The notes under the pieces were generated by a model that made no database searches, was not told the origin of the DNA, and was given only the letters and a program-made list of their open reading frames with translations. A DNA stretch of 64,000 bases from Mycobacterium paraseoulense (GTDB taxonomy: Bacteria > Actinomycetota > Actinomycetes > Mycobacteriales > Mycobacteriaceae). The stretch lies in the NCBI RefSeq assembly GCF_010731655.1, contig NZ_AP022619.1, positions 4,898,001 to 4,962,000 of the forward strand, in the 5' to 3' direction. Within the stretch, counting starts at the first letter, position 1. Every line of letters begins with the position of its first letter. The position numbers were made by a program, and so were the translations under genes. Shown here piece by piece: positions 54,471 through 63,188 of the stretch.

Positions 54471-55226
54471 GTGCTCATCGGCTCGCACGTCCGCAACGAC
54501 GACCCGCTGGCCGCCGCGCAGACCGACGGCGCCGACGTGGTCCAGTTCTTCCTGTCCAACCCGCAGAGCTGGAAGAAACCGAAGCCCCGCGAGGACGCCG
54601 AGGCGCTGAAGGCGTCCACCATCCCGCTCTACGTGCACGCGCCGTATCTGATCAACGTGGCGTCGGCCAACAACCGCATCCGGATCCCGTCGCGCAAGAT
54701 CCTGCAGGACACCTGCGACGCCGCGGCGGAGATCGACGCGACCGCGGTGATCGTGCACGGCGGCCACGCCGACGACGACGACATGGAGGCCGGCTTCGAG
54801 CGGTGGGTCAAGGCGCTGGACTACCTGGAAACCGACGTGCAGGTGTATCTGGAGAACACCGCCGGCGGCGACCACGCGATGGCCCGCCACTTCGACACCA
54901 TCGGCAGGCTGTGGGATCACATCGGCGCCAAGGGGATCGGGTTCTGCCTGGACACCTGCCACGCCTGGGCCGCGGGGGAGCAGCTGATCGACGCGGTGGA
55001 CCGGATCAAGGCGCTGACCGGGCGCATCGACCTGGTGCACTGCAACGACTCGAGGGACGCGGCCGGCTCGGGCGCCGACCGGCACGCCAACTTCGGCACC
55101 GGCCAGATCGACCCCGAACTGCTGGCGGCGGTCGTCAACGCCGCCGGAGCGCCGGTCATCTGCGAAACCGCCGACGAGGGCCGCAAGGACGACATCGCGT
55201 TCCTGCGGGAAAAGACCAACGGCTGA
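54471..55226 (+). CDS. end: Endonuclease IV (AP endonuclease)
   Basis: Endonuclease IV (Nfo type) cuts DNA at abasic sites and removes blocked 3' ends in base-excision repair. The 251-residue TIM-barrel protein has the zinc-ligand blocks [73 protein letters not shown] and VICETADEG. The start is GTG 54471 ([16 protein letters not shown]). In M. tuberculosis a ceramidase gene lies between rpoC and end; here it is absent. Confidence 0.96.
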   Translation: MLIGSHVRNDDPLAAAQTDGADVVQFFLSNPQSWKKPKPREDAEALKASTIPLYVHAPYLINVASANNRIRIPSRKILQDTCDAAAEIDATAVIVHGGHADDDDMEAGFERWVKALDYLETDVQVYLENTAGGDHAMARHFDTIGRLWDHIGAKGIGFCLDTCHAWAAGEQLIDAVDRIKALTGRIDLVHCNDSRDAAGSGADRHANFGTGQIDPELLAAVVNAAGAPVICETADEGRKDDIAFLREKTNG

Positions 55227-55235
55227 GTCACGGCC

Positions 55236-56069
55236 GTGCTCGGTCGGCTCGCCACGCTCCTCGGGGTCGTCCTCCTGGTCGCGGCGGGCTGCGCGCCGCA
55301 GCCACCGTCGGGCTTCGTCACCGGCACCAGCCTGCACCACATCACTGTGGGCGGACACGATCGCACCTATCGGCTCTACAAGCCCGCGGGGACACCGGCT
55401 TCCGCGCCGCTCGTGGTGGCGCTGCACGGCTATTCCGGCAGCGGGCGGCAAGTCGAAAGGGATTACGGCTGGGACCAATTGGCCGATTCGGGCCGGTTCG
55501 TCGTCACCTACCCCGACGGACTCGACCGGGCCTGGAACGTCGACGGGGAATCGTGCTGCGGCCGGCCCGGGCGAGAGGGTGTGGACGACGTCGCCTTCAT
55601 CGCGGCGGCGGTGGCCGACATCGCCAAGAATGTCGGCACCGATCCGGCCAGGGTCTACGTCACCGGCATGAGCAACGGCGGCATCATGTCCTACACGCTG
55701 GCGTGCACCACCGACATCTTCGCGGCGATCGGCCCGGTGGCCGGCACCTTGCTGAACGAATGCCCGACCCCGCATCCCGTGTCGATCATGCACATTCACG
55801 GCACCGCGGACCGGCTCGTCCCCTACGGCGGCGGGCAGGGCTTCAGCGTCATCAACGGCCCGCCGGTGCCCAGCGTGAATGCCTTCTGGCGCAACGTCGA
55901 TCGGTGTGCGAGCCCGGCCACCACGATCGATGGCCCGGTCAGCACGTCGACCGCGGAATGCGCGGGCAACCGCGGCGTCACGCTCATCACGATCGACCAG
56001 GGCGGTCACGAGTGGCCGCCGTTCGCCAGCCGGGTGTTGTGGGCGTTCTTCAGCGCGCACGCCCGCTGA
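55236..56069 (+). CDS. lpqP: Lipoprotein esterase LpqP (PHB depolymerase/feruloyl esterase-like)
   Basis: A 277-residue secreted lipoprotein. The signal peptide ends in the lipobox LLVAAGC (Cys19), so it is anchored by lipid to the outer face of the membrane. The mature part is an alpha/beta hydrolase of the LpqC/PHB-depolymerase type: VVALHGYSGSGRQ, nucleophile elbow GMSNGG, HIHGTADRLVPYGG and QGGHEWP with the catalytic histidine. It likely cleaves an ester in the envelope or outside. GTG start nine bases after end. Substrate unknown. Confidence 0.92.
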   Translation: MLGRLATLLGVVLLVAAGCAPQPPSGFVTGTSLHHITVGGHDRTYRLYKPAGTPASAPLVVALHGYSGSGRQVERDYGWDQLADSGRFVVTYPDGLDRAWNVDGESCCGRPGREGVDDVAFIAAAVADIAKNVGTDPARVYVTGMSNGGIMSYTLACTTDIFAAIGPVAGTLLNECPTPHPVSIMHIHGTADRLVPYGGGQGFSVINGPPVPSVNAFWRNVDRCASPATTIDGPVSTSTAECAGNRGVTLITIDQGGHEWPPFASRVLWAFFSAHAR

Positions 56070-56123
56070 CAAATCGACATTACAGCTCTTGTGCGGCTGT
56101 CGGGAAAATGTAACATGAGGGGC

Positions 56124-57752
56124 ATGTCGGATACGCATGTCGTCACCAACCAGGTTCCTCCGCTGGAGAACTACAACCCCGCGACGTCCGCGGTGCTCGT
56201 CGAGGCCTTGATCCGTGAGGGCGGGCAATGGGGCGTGGAAGAGGTGAACGAGGTGGGCGCGATCGCGGGCGGCCGCGAAGCCCAGCGGTGGGGTGAGCTC
56301 GCCGACCGCAACCGGCCGATCCTGCACACGCACGACAAGTACGGCCACCGGGTCGACGAGGTCGAGTACGACCCGGCCTACCACGAGCTGATGCGCACGG
56401 CGATCGCCACCGGCATCCACGCCGCGCCGTGGGCCGACGACCGCCCGGGCGCGCACGTGGTGCGGGCCGCGAAGATGTCGGTCTGGAACGTCGAGCCGGG
56501 CCACACCTGCCCGATCTCGATGACCTACGCCGTCGTCCCCGCGCTGCGCTACAACCCCGAACTCGCGGCGGTCTATGAGCCCCTGCTCACCAGCCGCGAA
56601 TACGACCCCGAACTCAAGCTGGCCACCACCAAGCGCGGCATCACCGCCGGCATGTCGATGACCGAGAAGCAGGGCGGGTCCGACGTGCGCGCCGGAACCA
56701 CGCAGGCGACCCCCAACGGCGATGGCAGCTACAGCCTTACCGGGCACAAGTGGTTCACCTCGGCGCCGATGTGCGACATCTTCCTGGTCCTCGCCCAGGC
56801 CCCCGGCGGGCTGTCCTGTTTCCTGCTGCCGCGGGTGCTGCCCGACGGCACGCGCAACCGGATGTTCCTGCAGCGGCTCAAGGACAAGCTCGGCAACCAC
56901 GCCAACGCGTCGAGCGAGGTGGAATACGACGGCGCCACAGCGTGGTTGGTCGGCGAGGAGGGCCGCGGCGTCCCCACCATCATCGAGATGGTCAACCTCA
57001 CCCGGCTGGACTGCACGCTGGGCAGCGCCACCAGCATGCGCACCGGACTGACCCGGGCCATCCACCACGCCCAGCACCGAAAGGCGTTCGGCGCCTATCT
57101 GATCGACCAGCCGCTGATGCGCAACGTGCTGGCCGACCTGGCCGTCGAGGCCGAGGCCGCCACCATCGTCGCAATGCGGATGGCCGGCGCCACCGACAAG
57201 GCGTTGCGCGGCGACGATCGGGAGGCGCTGCTGCGCCGCATCGGATTGGCCGCCAGCAAGTACTGGGTCTGCAAGCGCGCCACCCCGCACGCCGCCGAGG
57301 CGCTGGAATGCCTGGGCGGCAATGGCTACGTCGAGGACTCGGGCATGCCGCGGCTGTTCCGGGAGGCCCCGCTGATGGGCATCTGGGAGGGCTCGGGCAA
57401 CGTCAGCGCGCTGGACGCGTTGCGCGCCATGGCCACCCGTCCCGAATGCGTCGAGGTGCTGTTCGACGAACTGACCGAGAGCGCCGGCGCCGACCCGCGC
57501 CTGGCCGCACACGTCGAGCGGCTGCGGCGCGACCTGACCGACCTGGACACCATCGCGCACCGCGCCCGCAAGGTCGCCGAGGACATCTGCCTGGCATTGC
57601 AGGGCTCGCTGCTGGTGCGCCACGGCCACCCCGCGGTCGCCGAGGCATTCCTGACCACCCGCCTCGACGGCCGGTGGGGTGGCGCCTACGGCACCATGCC
57701 CGCCGGGCTGGACCTCGCGCCGATCCTCGAGCGGGCCCTGGTAAAGGGCTGA
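56124..57752 (+). CDS. fadE8: AidB-like acyl-CoA dehydrogenase FadE8
   Basis: A 542-residue flavoprotein of the acyl-CoA dehydrogenase superfamily, of the larger AidB-like subtype. Visible are GITAGMSMTEKQGGSDVRAG (flavin and substrate loop), GHKWFTSAPMCDIFLV, QHRKAFGAYLIDQPLMRNVL, ALECLGGNGYVEDSGMPRLF and EGSGNVSALD. The start is the ATG at 56124, preceded by GAGGGG, which gives the same length as M. tuberculosis FadE8. It begins a fatty-acid group with echA4, a PaaX regulator and echA5. Exact acyl-CoA substrate unknown. Confidence 0.95.
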   Translation: MSDTHVVTNQVPPLENYNPATSAVLVEALIREGGQWGVEEVNEVGAIAGGREAQRWGELADRNRPILHTHDKYGHRVDEVEYDPAYHELMRTAIATGIHAAPWADDRPGAHVVRAAKMSVWNVEPGHTCPISMTYAVVPALRYNPELAAVYEPLLTSREYDPELKLATTKRGITAGMSMTEKQGGSDVRAGTTQATPNGDGSYSLTGHKWFTSAPMCDIFLVLAQAPGGLSCFLLPRVLPDGTRNRMFLQRLKDKLGNHANASSEVEYDGATAWLVGEEGRGVPTIIEMVNLTRLDCTLGSATSMRTGLTRAIHHAQHRKAFGAYLIDQPLMRNVLADLAVEAEAATIVAMRMAGATDKALRGDDREALLRRIGLAASKYWVCKRATPHAAEALECLGGNGYVEDSGMPRLFREAPLMGIWEGSGNVSALDALRAMATRPECVEVLFDELTESAGADPRLAAHVERLRRDLTDLDTIAHRARKVAEDICLALQGSLLVRHGHPAVAEAFLTTRLDGRWGGAYGTMPAGLDLAPILERALVKG

Positions 57753-57756
57753 GCGG

Positions 57757-58695
57757 GTGACGCACGCGATCAGGCCGGTCGACTTCGACAACCTCAAGAC
57801 GATGACCTACGAGGTCACCGATCGGGTTGCCCGGATCACCTTCAACCGGCCGGAGAAGGGCAACGCGATCGTCGCCGACACCCCGCTGGAGCTCTCGGCA
57901 TTGGTTGAGCGCGCCGACCTCGACCCCAGCGTCCACGTCATCCTGGTGTCCGGTCGCGGCGAGGGATTCTGCGCGGGGTTCGACCTCAGCGCCTACGCCG
58001 ACCGCACCGGGTCGGCCGGCGGCACCGGCGCGTACCAGGGCACCGTGCTGGACGGAAAAACCCAGGCGGTCAACCACTTACCCGACCGGCCGTGGGACCC
58101 CATGATCGACTATCAGATGATGAGCCGCTTCGTGCGCGGCTTCTCCAGCCTGATGCACGCCGACAAGCCGACGGTGGTCAAGATCCACGGCTACTGCGTG
58201 GCCGGGGGCACCGACATCGCGCTGCACGCCGACCAGTTGATCGCCGCCGCCGACGCCAAGATCGGCTACCCGCCCACGCGGGTGTGGGGCGTCCCGGCGG
58301 CGGGGCTGTGGGCGCACCGGCTCGGTGACCAGCGCGCCAAGCGCCTGCTGTTCACCGGCGACTGCATCACCGGCGCGCAGGCCGCGGAATGGGGGCTGGC
58401 GGTCGAGGCGCCGGACGCCGCCGAGCTCGACGAGCGCACTGAGCGGCTCGTGCAACGGATCGCCGCGGTGCCAGTCAACCAGCTGATCATGGTGAAGCTC
58501 GCGCTGAATTCGGCTCTGCTGCAACAGGGTGTGGCCACCAGCAGGATGGTGAGCACCGTGTTCGACGGGGTCGCCCGGCACACCCCCGAAGGCCACGCGT
58601 TCGTCGCCGACGCCACCGAGCACGGATTCCGGGACGCCGTGCGGCATCGCGACGAGCCCTTCGGCGACTACGGCCGCCGCGCTTCACCGGTATAG
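57757..58695 (+). CDS. echA4: Enoyl-CoA hydratase/isomerase EchA4
   Basis: A 312-residue crotonase-superfamily protein, longer than the usual ~260. ITFNRPEKGNAIVADTPLEL and VSGRGEGFCAGFDLSAYADR form the first oxyanion-hole part, and VVKIHGYCVAGGTDIALHAD the second. An insertion of ~50 residues follows the first block (GGTGAYQGTVLDGKTQ). The usual catalytic Glu pair is not obvious in the second block, so the reaction cannot be named. GTG start four bases after fadE8; same length as Rv0673. Confidence 0.92.
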   Translation: MTHAIRPVDFDNLKTMTYEVTDRVARITFNRPEKGNAIVADTPLELSALVERADLDPSVHVILVSGRGEGFCAGFDLSAYADRTGSAGGTGAYQGTVLDGKTQAVNHLPDRPWDPMIDYQMMSRFVRGFSSLMHADKPTVVKIHGYCVAGGTDIALHADQLIAAADAKIGYPPTRVWGVPAAGLWAHRLGDQRAKRLLFTGDCITGAQAAEWGLAVEAPDAAELDERTERLVQRIAAVPVNQLIMVKLALNSALLQQGVATSRMVSTVFDGVARHTPEGHAFVADATEHGFRDAVRHRDEPFGDYGRRASPV

Positions 58696-58698
58696 CCC

Positions 58699-59418
58699 AT
58701 GCCCACCATGACGGCCCGGTCGGTGGTTCTCAGCGTGCTGCTGGGGGCCCACCCGGCCTGCGCCACCGCGAGTGAATTGGTCAGGCTCACTTCCGATTTC
58801 GGCATCAAGGAGACGGCCCTGCGGGTGGCGCTCACCCGCATGGTCGGCGCGGGTGACCTCATCCGGTCCGCGGAGGGCTACCGGCTCTCGGATCGCCTGC
58901 TGGTCCGCCAGCGGCGGCAGGACGACGCCATCGACCCGCGGCTGCGGCCGTGGGGCGGGGAGTGGGTCACGCTCGTGGTGACCAGCGTGGGCAGCGACGC
59001 CCGTACCCGGGCCACGCTGCGGACCGCCCTGCACGCCAAGCGCTTCGGTGAGCTGCGCGAAGGCGTCTGGATGCGGCCCGACAACCTCGAGCTCGACCTG
59101 GACCCCGAGATCGCCGCCCGGGTGCGGGTCTTGCGGGCACGCGACGACGACCCCGCCGGGCTGGCCGCCCAGTTGTGGGACCTGCCCGCGTGGGCGCGGG
59201 CCGGCCACGAGTTGCTCGACGAGATGGCCGCCGCGTCGGGAATTCCGGGCCATTTCGTGGTAGCGGCGGCCACGGTGCGACACCTACTCACCGACCCGGT
59301 GCTGCCCGACGAACTGCTGCCGGCCGACTGGCCCGGCGCCCGGCTGCGTGCGGCCTACCACGACTTCGCCACCGAGTTGCTGCAGCGGCGCGAACCACTA
59401 TTTGCGGAGGCACAATGA
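58699..59418 (+). CDS. PaaX-family transcriptional regulator, Rv0674-like
   Basis: A 239-residue regulator of the PaaX type; PaaX of other bacteria represses phenylacetate catabolism in response to phenylacetyl-CoA. The amino-terminal winged helix is at about 1-75 (SVVLSVLLGAHPACATASEL, then KETALRVALTRMVGAGDLI), followed by the PaaX middle domain (WGGEWVTLVVTSV, GELREGVWMRPDNL) and a carboxyl domain. No paa genes are present, so it probably senses another CoA thioester from the surrounding fadE8-echA4-echA5 genes. It overlaps echA5 by four bases. Confidence 0.9.
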   Translation: MPTMTARSVVLSVLLGAHPACATASELVRLTSDFGIKETALRVALTRMVGAGDLIRSAEGYRLSDRLLVRQRRQDDAIDPRLRPWGGEWVTLVVTSVGSDARTRATLRTALHAKRFGELREGVWMRPDNLELDLDPEIAARVRVLRARDDDPAGLAAQLWDLPAWARAGHELLDEMAAASGIPGHFVVAAATVRHLLTDPVLPDELLPADWPGARLRAAYHDFATELLQRREPLFAEAQ

Positions 59419-60182
59419 GCGACCCAGTGCGTATCGAGCGCAACGGCGCGGTGACGACGGTCATCCTGAACCGGCCGGCGGCGCGCAACGCGGTCAACGG
59501 CCCCACCGCCGCCGCGCTGTACGCGGCATTCGACGCATTCGACCGCGACGACACCGCATCGGTCGCCGTGTTGTGGGGCGAGGGCGGAACCTTCTGCGCC
59601 GGAGCCGATTTGAAGGCCTTCGGCACGCTCGAAGCCAACGCCGTGCACCGGACGGGGCCGGGCCCGATGGGGCCGACCCGAATGGTGTTGTCCAAACCCG
59701 TGATCGCCGCGGTGAGCGGCTATGCCGTCGCCGGGGGCCTCGAGCTGGCCGTCTGGTGCGACCTGCGGGTGGCCGAGGAGGACGCCGTGTTCGGGGTGTT
59801 CTGCCGCCGGTGGGGGGTGCCGCTGATCGACGGCGGCACCGTGCGGCTGCCGCGGCTGATCGGCCACAGCCGCGCGATGGACATGATCCTCACCGGCCGC
59901 GGGGTCAAGGCCGACGAAGCGCTCGCGATGGGGTTGGCCAATCGCGTCGTGCCCAACGGTCAGGCGCGGCAGGCGGCCGAGGAGCTGGCCGCGCAACTGG
60001 CCGCGCTGCCGCAGCAGTGCCTGCGATCCGACCGACTTTCGGCGCTGCACCAATGGGGGTCAACGGAATCCGAGGCGATCGACTTCGAGTTCGCCAGCAT
60101 TTCGCGCGTCGCCGCGGAGGCGAACGAGGGGGCCGGCCGCTTCGCGGCCGGGGCGGGCCGACACGGTGCGCCGGCCGGTTAA
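59415..60182 (+). CDS. echA5: Enoyl-CoA hydratase EchA5
   Basis: A 255-residue crotonase-fold protein. VTTVILNRPAARNAVNGPTA, WGEGGTFCAGADLKAFG and VSGYAVAGGLELAVWCDLRV are the family blocks; Glu in GLELAVW is near the usual first catalytic position. FCRRWGVPLIDGGTVRLPRL and ILTGRGVKADEALAMGLANR complete the fold. The ATG at 59415 overlaps the regulator stop in ATGA. It ends convergently before a DUF732 gene with a small hairpin between. Confidence 0.93.
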   Translation: MSDPVRIERNGAVTTVILNRPAARNAVNGPTAAALYAAFDAFDRDDTASVAVLWGEGGTFCAGADLKAFGTLEANAVHRTGPGPMGPTRMVLSKPVIAAVSGYAVAGGLELAVWCDLRVAEEDAVFGVFCRRWGVPLIDGGTVRLPRLIGHSRAMDMILTGRGVKADEALAMGLANRVVPNGQARQAAEELAAQLAALPQQCLRSDRLSALHQWGSTESEAIDFEFASISRVAAEANEGAGRFAAGAGRHGAPAG

Positions 60183-60184
60183 CC

Positions 60185-60203
60185 GGCGCCTCCGCTCGGC
60201 GCC
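60185..60203. terminator. Small hairpin between convergent stops
   Basis: GGCGCC repeated around a seven-base loop forms a 6-bp stem squeezed between the echA5 stop and the DUF732 stop. No T-run; a weak two-way terminator at best. Confidence 0.35.
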
Positions 60204-60938
60204 TTAGGGTGCGAGCCTTACCCTGCCGGGTGGCATGGGGGGCGGCTCCGGCGTAACGCCGCCACTGCCGGGAGAGGTGCCCGGCGCGGGAGCGGCAGGC
60301 GGCCCCTGTTGCGTTCCCGGTAACGGCTCCTGCACCGGTGGCGGGGGTTGTTGCCGCGGAGACGGTGTCGCGACCGGCGGCGGTGGCATCATGATCTGTG
60401 CCGTCGGCGGCGGTGGCGGCGGAAGTTGCGGTGGGTCCGGCTGGCCCGTTTCTCCCACGAGGATCACGTGCGCAGCCGATTCCGGCTGCAAAAGATCGCT
60501 TGTCGTGCGAGCGGCGGCGTGCGTGTTCGAGGCGCTCCCCTGGTACCCCATGGCCTCGAGGGAAGCGATCTTCGGTTGGTTGTTCGGGCAGTAGGCCTCG
60601 ACCGCGGCGGAGATGAATCGCGCAATGGTCCGCGCGACACGGTCGGGAGGGTATTGGCCGGCGGGCCCGTTGGCATTGAACGCTCTTTCCCGCATGTCGG
60701 CGACTACGCCGTCCACCGGCATTCCGCCATCGAGTTGGCGACAAATCCGGTGGGCGGTGGCGATGAGACTTGGCACGTTCTCGAGGGCGGGGATTCCCTT
60801 CTGGTCGAGCAGCGCCACGAACTGGTCGTCGGGGTTGGGGTCGGCCGCCGCTGCACCGTGGGGCAGCATGACGACGCCGGTGAGTACCAGGAAGGCCGTA
60901 ATCAGTGCGCCGGCGCGGTGAGTGGTACTGCTGGACAT
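60204..60938 (-). CDS. Secreted DUF732 protein with proline-rich tail
   Basis: A 244-residue exported protein. A signal peptide (about 1-32, ending HGAAAADPN) precedes a DUF732 domain (DDQFVALLDQKGIPALENVP, AHRICRQLDGG, FISAAVEAYCP) with two cysteines that probably form a disulphide. The last ~80 residues are rich in Pro, Gly and Gln (PPPPPPTAQIMMPPPPVATP), likely spanning the cell wall. I start at the ATG at 60938, which has AAGGA ten bases upstream. It occupies the place where M. tuberculosis has mmpL5, mmpS5 and Rv0678. Function unknown. Confidence 0.88.
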   Translation of the reverse strand: MSSSTTHRAGALITAFLVLTGVVMLPHGAAAADPNPDDQFVALLDQKGIPALENVPSLIATAHRICRQLDGGMPVDGVVADMRERAFNANGPAGQYPPDRVARTIARFISAAVEAYCPNNQPKIASLEAMGYQGSASNTHAAARTTSDLLQPESAAHVILVGETGQPDPPQLPPPPPPTAQIMMPPPPVATPSPRQQPPPPVQEPLPGTQQGPPAAPAPGTSPGSGGVTPEPPPMPPGRVRLAP

Positions 60939-61051
60939 GGCTGGATTCCTTCTGCTGGCAGAATCATATGCCCCAGATCTGCCCGCAGCACCTCGGCGCT
61001 TGGAAACTAGTTGCGGCACAACGGCAAGGCTTCACCCGCAACGCCGGCCGG

Positions 61052-61531
61052 TCAGCCGCCCTTGGTGATGGTGTTGCCCGAGCCAAGGTTGTCGACCTTG
61101 GGCTCGCCGTCCTTGTAGGTGATGGTGTTGTTCAGCCCCACCACGCTGATGCGGGTGTCGACCTTGTCCAGGGTGATCTTGTTGTTGGTGCCACCGACGC
61201 TGACCGTCACGCAGGTGCCGGTGATGGTCAGGGTGTTGTCCGAACCGCCGACGTTCAGCGACTTGCCGTTGGCGCAGTCAAGCGTCGCGGTGGTGCCCAT
61301 CGAGCCGTAGTTGAGCGTGTTGCCGATCTCGACCGACGCGGTCGTGCTCGCCCCGCCGGTCGTGGGTGCCGCCCCGGCGCTCGTCGTCGTCGTCGTGCTC
61401 TTCGTCGTCGTCGTGGTCGCCCCGGGCGGGTTGGCCGTCGAACTGCAGCCGGCCACCAACACGGCCGCGATGGCGGGCGCAACGGCGAGCGCGGTCAGCC
61501 CGGCGGGCCGGTCAAAGATGTGGGCAGACAA
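61052..61531 (-). CDS. DUF3060 threonine-rich lipoprotein, Rv0679c-like
   Basis: A 159-residue lipoprotein. A hydrophobic signal peptide ends in the lipobox VLVAGC, followed by a Thr/Ala-rich linker (TTTTTKSTTTTTSAG). A DUF3060 domain of repeated short strands comes next (GGSDNTLTITGTC, GGTNNKITLDKV, GLNNTITYKDG, GSGNTITKGG), which looks like a small beta-solenoid. No ATG or GTG is well placed; the TTG at 61531 with GAGG just upstream gives a length near the M. tuberculosis protein. It follows its DUF3060 neighbour after 44 bases. Function unknown; surface exposed. Confidence 0.82.
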   Translation of the reverse strand: MSAHIFDRPAGLTALAVAPAIAAVLVAGCSSTANPPGATTTTTKSTTTTTSAGAAPTTGGASTTASVEIGNTLNYGSMGTTATLDCANGKSLNVGGSDNTLTITGTCVTVSVGGTNNKITLDKVDTRISVVGLNNTITYKDGEPKVDNLGSGNTITKGG

Positions 61532-61575
61532 TGTTCCTCGATTCCCCTCGGTCGGATGGCGGTGTGGTGCCGGAC

Positions 61576-61944
61576 TCAGCCCGGCACCTGCTGGAGCCGG
61601 TTGGTCATGCCCAGCTCGCGGCCGCGGTCCCACAGGAACGGCGAGCCGTTGTGGTAGAAGACCGTCTGGTCATAGCCGTACACGGTGATGTCGTGCGAGA
61701 CGGAGTCGGCGACGACGGTGTTGGACGAGCCCATCACGGTCACCGCGTAGCAGTTGCCCAGCGCGGTGACGTTGTTGAAGGAGCCGTTGACGAACAGGGT
61801 GGCGTCGTTGCAGTCCAGCGTCTGCTCGATGCCCTGCCCGACGACGTGGGTGTCGCCATTCTTCGCGTGCGCCGCGGGAAAGGGGCTTGCGGCGACGGCG
61901 ATGACACAGGTTGCCAGCGACCCGGCGACGGTTGTCCACTTCAC
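61576..61944 (-). CDS. DUF3060 secreted protein, Rv0680c-like
   Basis: A 122-residue exported protein with a cleavable signal peptide (about 1-27, PFPAAHAKNGD) but no lipobox, followed by a DUF3060 domain (GIEQTLDCNDATLFVNGSFN, ALGNCYAVTVMGSSNTVVAD, YGYDQTVFYHNG). Two cysteines may pair. The GTG at 61944 has AAGGGGG six bases upstream. It is a shorter paralogue of the next gene and probably co-transcribed. Function unknown. Confidence 0.82.
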   Translation of the reverse strand: MKWTTVAGSLATCVIAVAASPFPAAHAKNGDTHVVGQGIEQTLDCNDATLFVNGSFNNVTALGNCYAVTVMGSSNTVVADSVSHDITVYGYDQTVFYHNGSPFLWDRGRELGMTNRLQQVPG

Positions 61945-62029
61945 TGCGGGCCCCCTTTGTGACGGGTGGATCTGCTCGATGAGATTACGTCCATCCGGCC
62001 ATGGCTGAAATAGTTTCGCGCCCGGCGTC

Positions 62030-62046
62030 AACTAGAGTCATTAGTT
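62030..62046. promoter_or_regulatory. Short inverted repeat between divergent DUF3060 and TetR genes
   Basis: AACTA and TAGTT are separated by seven bases in an AT-rich patch 35 bases before the TetR start. It is a modest operator candidate for autoregulation; the arms are short. Confidence 0.3.
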
Positions 62047-62081
62047 AAGCACCACGATGAACGCAAGCGAAGGGCCCCGCC

Positions 62082-62726
62082 ATGGCAGCTCACCCGGATA
62101 CGCCGTCGGCGGCCGGGCGTCCACGCTCGGGGAGGACGGGCTCGCGCCCCGCCAAGCTGAGCCGCGAAGGCATCATCGACGGGGCGCTGACCTTCCTGGA
62201 CCGGGAGGGCTGGGACGCCCTCACCATCAACGCGCTGGCCACGCAACTGGGCACCAAGGGGCCGTCGCTGTACAACCACGTGGACAGCCTCGAGGACCTG
62301 CGCCGCTCGGTGCGGATCCGCGTGATCGACGACATCATCACGATGCTGAACCGGGTCGGCGAGGGCCGCGCCCGCGACGACGCGGTGCTGGTCATGGCGG
62401 GCGCCTACCGCAGCTACGCCCATCACCACCCCGGCCGGTACTCGGCCTTCACCCGGATGCCGCTGGGCGGCGACGACCCTGAGTACACGGCGGCGACCCG
62501 GGGAGCGGCCGCGCCGGTGATCTCGGTGCTGTCCTCCTACGGTCTCGACGGCGACGAGGCCTTCTACGCGGCGCTGGAGTTCTGGTCCGCGCTGCACGGC
62601 TTCGTGCTGCTGGAGATGACCGGCGTCATGGACGACATCGACACCGACGCGTTGTTCTCGGACATGGTGCTGCGGCTGGCGGCGGGCCTCGAGCGCCGCG
62701 TCGCGCACCACGGCGCCAGGTTCTGA
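62082..62726 (+). CDS. TetR-family transcriptional regulator, Rv0681-like
   Basis: A 214-residue TetR-type regulator. After a basic 25-residue tail the helix-turn-helix lies at about 27-70 (SREGIIDGALTFLDREGWDA, LATQLGTKGPSLYNHVD). The carboxyl part is the TetR_C_13-like ligand domain (FYAALEFWSALHGFVLLEMT). It is divergent from the DUF3060 pair, its most likely target. GAAGGG precedes the ATG; M. tuberculosis annotation starts slightly later. The tandem repeats begin four bases after its stop. Confidence 0.9.
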   Translation: MAAHPDTPSAAGRPRSGRTGSRPAKLSREGIIDGALTFLDREGWDALTINALATQLGTKGPSLYNHVDSLEDLRRSVRIRVIDDIITMLNRVGEGRARDDAVLVMAGAYRSYAHHHPGRYSAFTRMPLGGDDPEYTAATRGAAAPVISVLSSYGLDGDEAFYAALEFWSALHGFVLLEMTGVMDDIDTDALFSDMVLRLAAGLERRVAHHGARF

Positions 62727-62730
62727 TGCG

Positions 62731-62950
62731 ATGGTGGCGACCCGCTTCGCCCGGCTGCGCCGCGCTCGCGATCGCCACTAGTCCGATGGTGGCGACCCGC
62801 TTCGCCCGGCTGCGCCGCGCTCGCGATCGCCACTAGTCCGATGGTGGCGACCCGCTTCGCCCGGCTGCGCCGCGCTCGCGATCGCCACTAGTCCGATGGT
62901 GGCGACCCGCTTCGCCCGGCTGCGCCGCGCTCGCGATCGCCACTAGTCCG
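62731..62950 (+). repeat. Four perfect tandem copies of a 55-bp repeat (VNTR/MIRU-like)
   Basis: Copies begin at 62731, 62786, 62841 and 62896 and are identical. The period is not a multiple of three, so the array is not a coding repeat. Each unit starts TGGTGGCGA and ends TCGCCACTA, which pair eight of nine positions and can fold as a hairpin over a GC-rich core. The array ends two bases before the -35 box of the rpsL promoter. Copy number is likely to vary between strains. Confidence 0.95.
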
Positions 62951-62952
62951 CT

Positions 62953-62982
62953 TTGACCTGCGAGACCGGCGGCGGGTATTGT
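62953..62982 (+). promoter_or_regulatory. rpsL operon promoter
   Basis: TTGACC (62953-62958) and TATTGT (62977-62982) with an 18-base spacer form a good sigma-A promoter. Transcription would start near 62989, giving a leader of about 200 bases before rpsL. The leader holds a 7-bp hairpin CTTACGG/CCGTAAG (63002-63022) and a weaker one at 63101-63116; I see no gene in it. Confidence 0.8.
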
Positions 62983-63188
62983 GGAGGCTCGTGCCTGGCG
63001 GCTTACGGCGCCTAACCGTAAGGAAGTGGATGCCGGGCAAATTCGCATGTCCACGATGCATCGGATCTTCTCCGGTGCGTAGCGCGTGCGACACACCCGG
63101 CCGCGGGGTAACGCGGACGGACAAAACTGCAGTACGAAGACTTGAGAACCGCCGACAGACACCAAACACGAACACAGAAAGCCGGTAG

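Noticed and set aside
56088..56120. Imperfect inverted repeats (ACAGC/GCTGT, TTACA/TGTAA) before fadE8 as an operator
   Set aside because: The arms are only five bases and the spacing is loose. They do not match a FadR or KstR consensus that I can recall with confidence.
54426..57797. A 1123-codon open frame antisense to end, lpqP and fadE8
   Set aside because: It spans three well-identified genes and the gaps between them, with shadow-type composition and no motif.
62731..62950. Tandem repeats considered as a CRISPR array
   Set aside because: The copies are directly adjacent and identical, with no unique spacers, and there are no cas genes.
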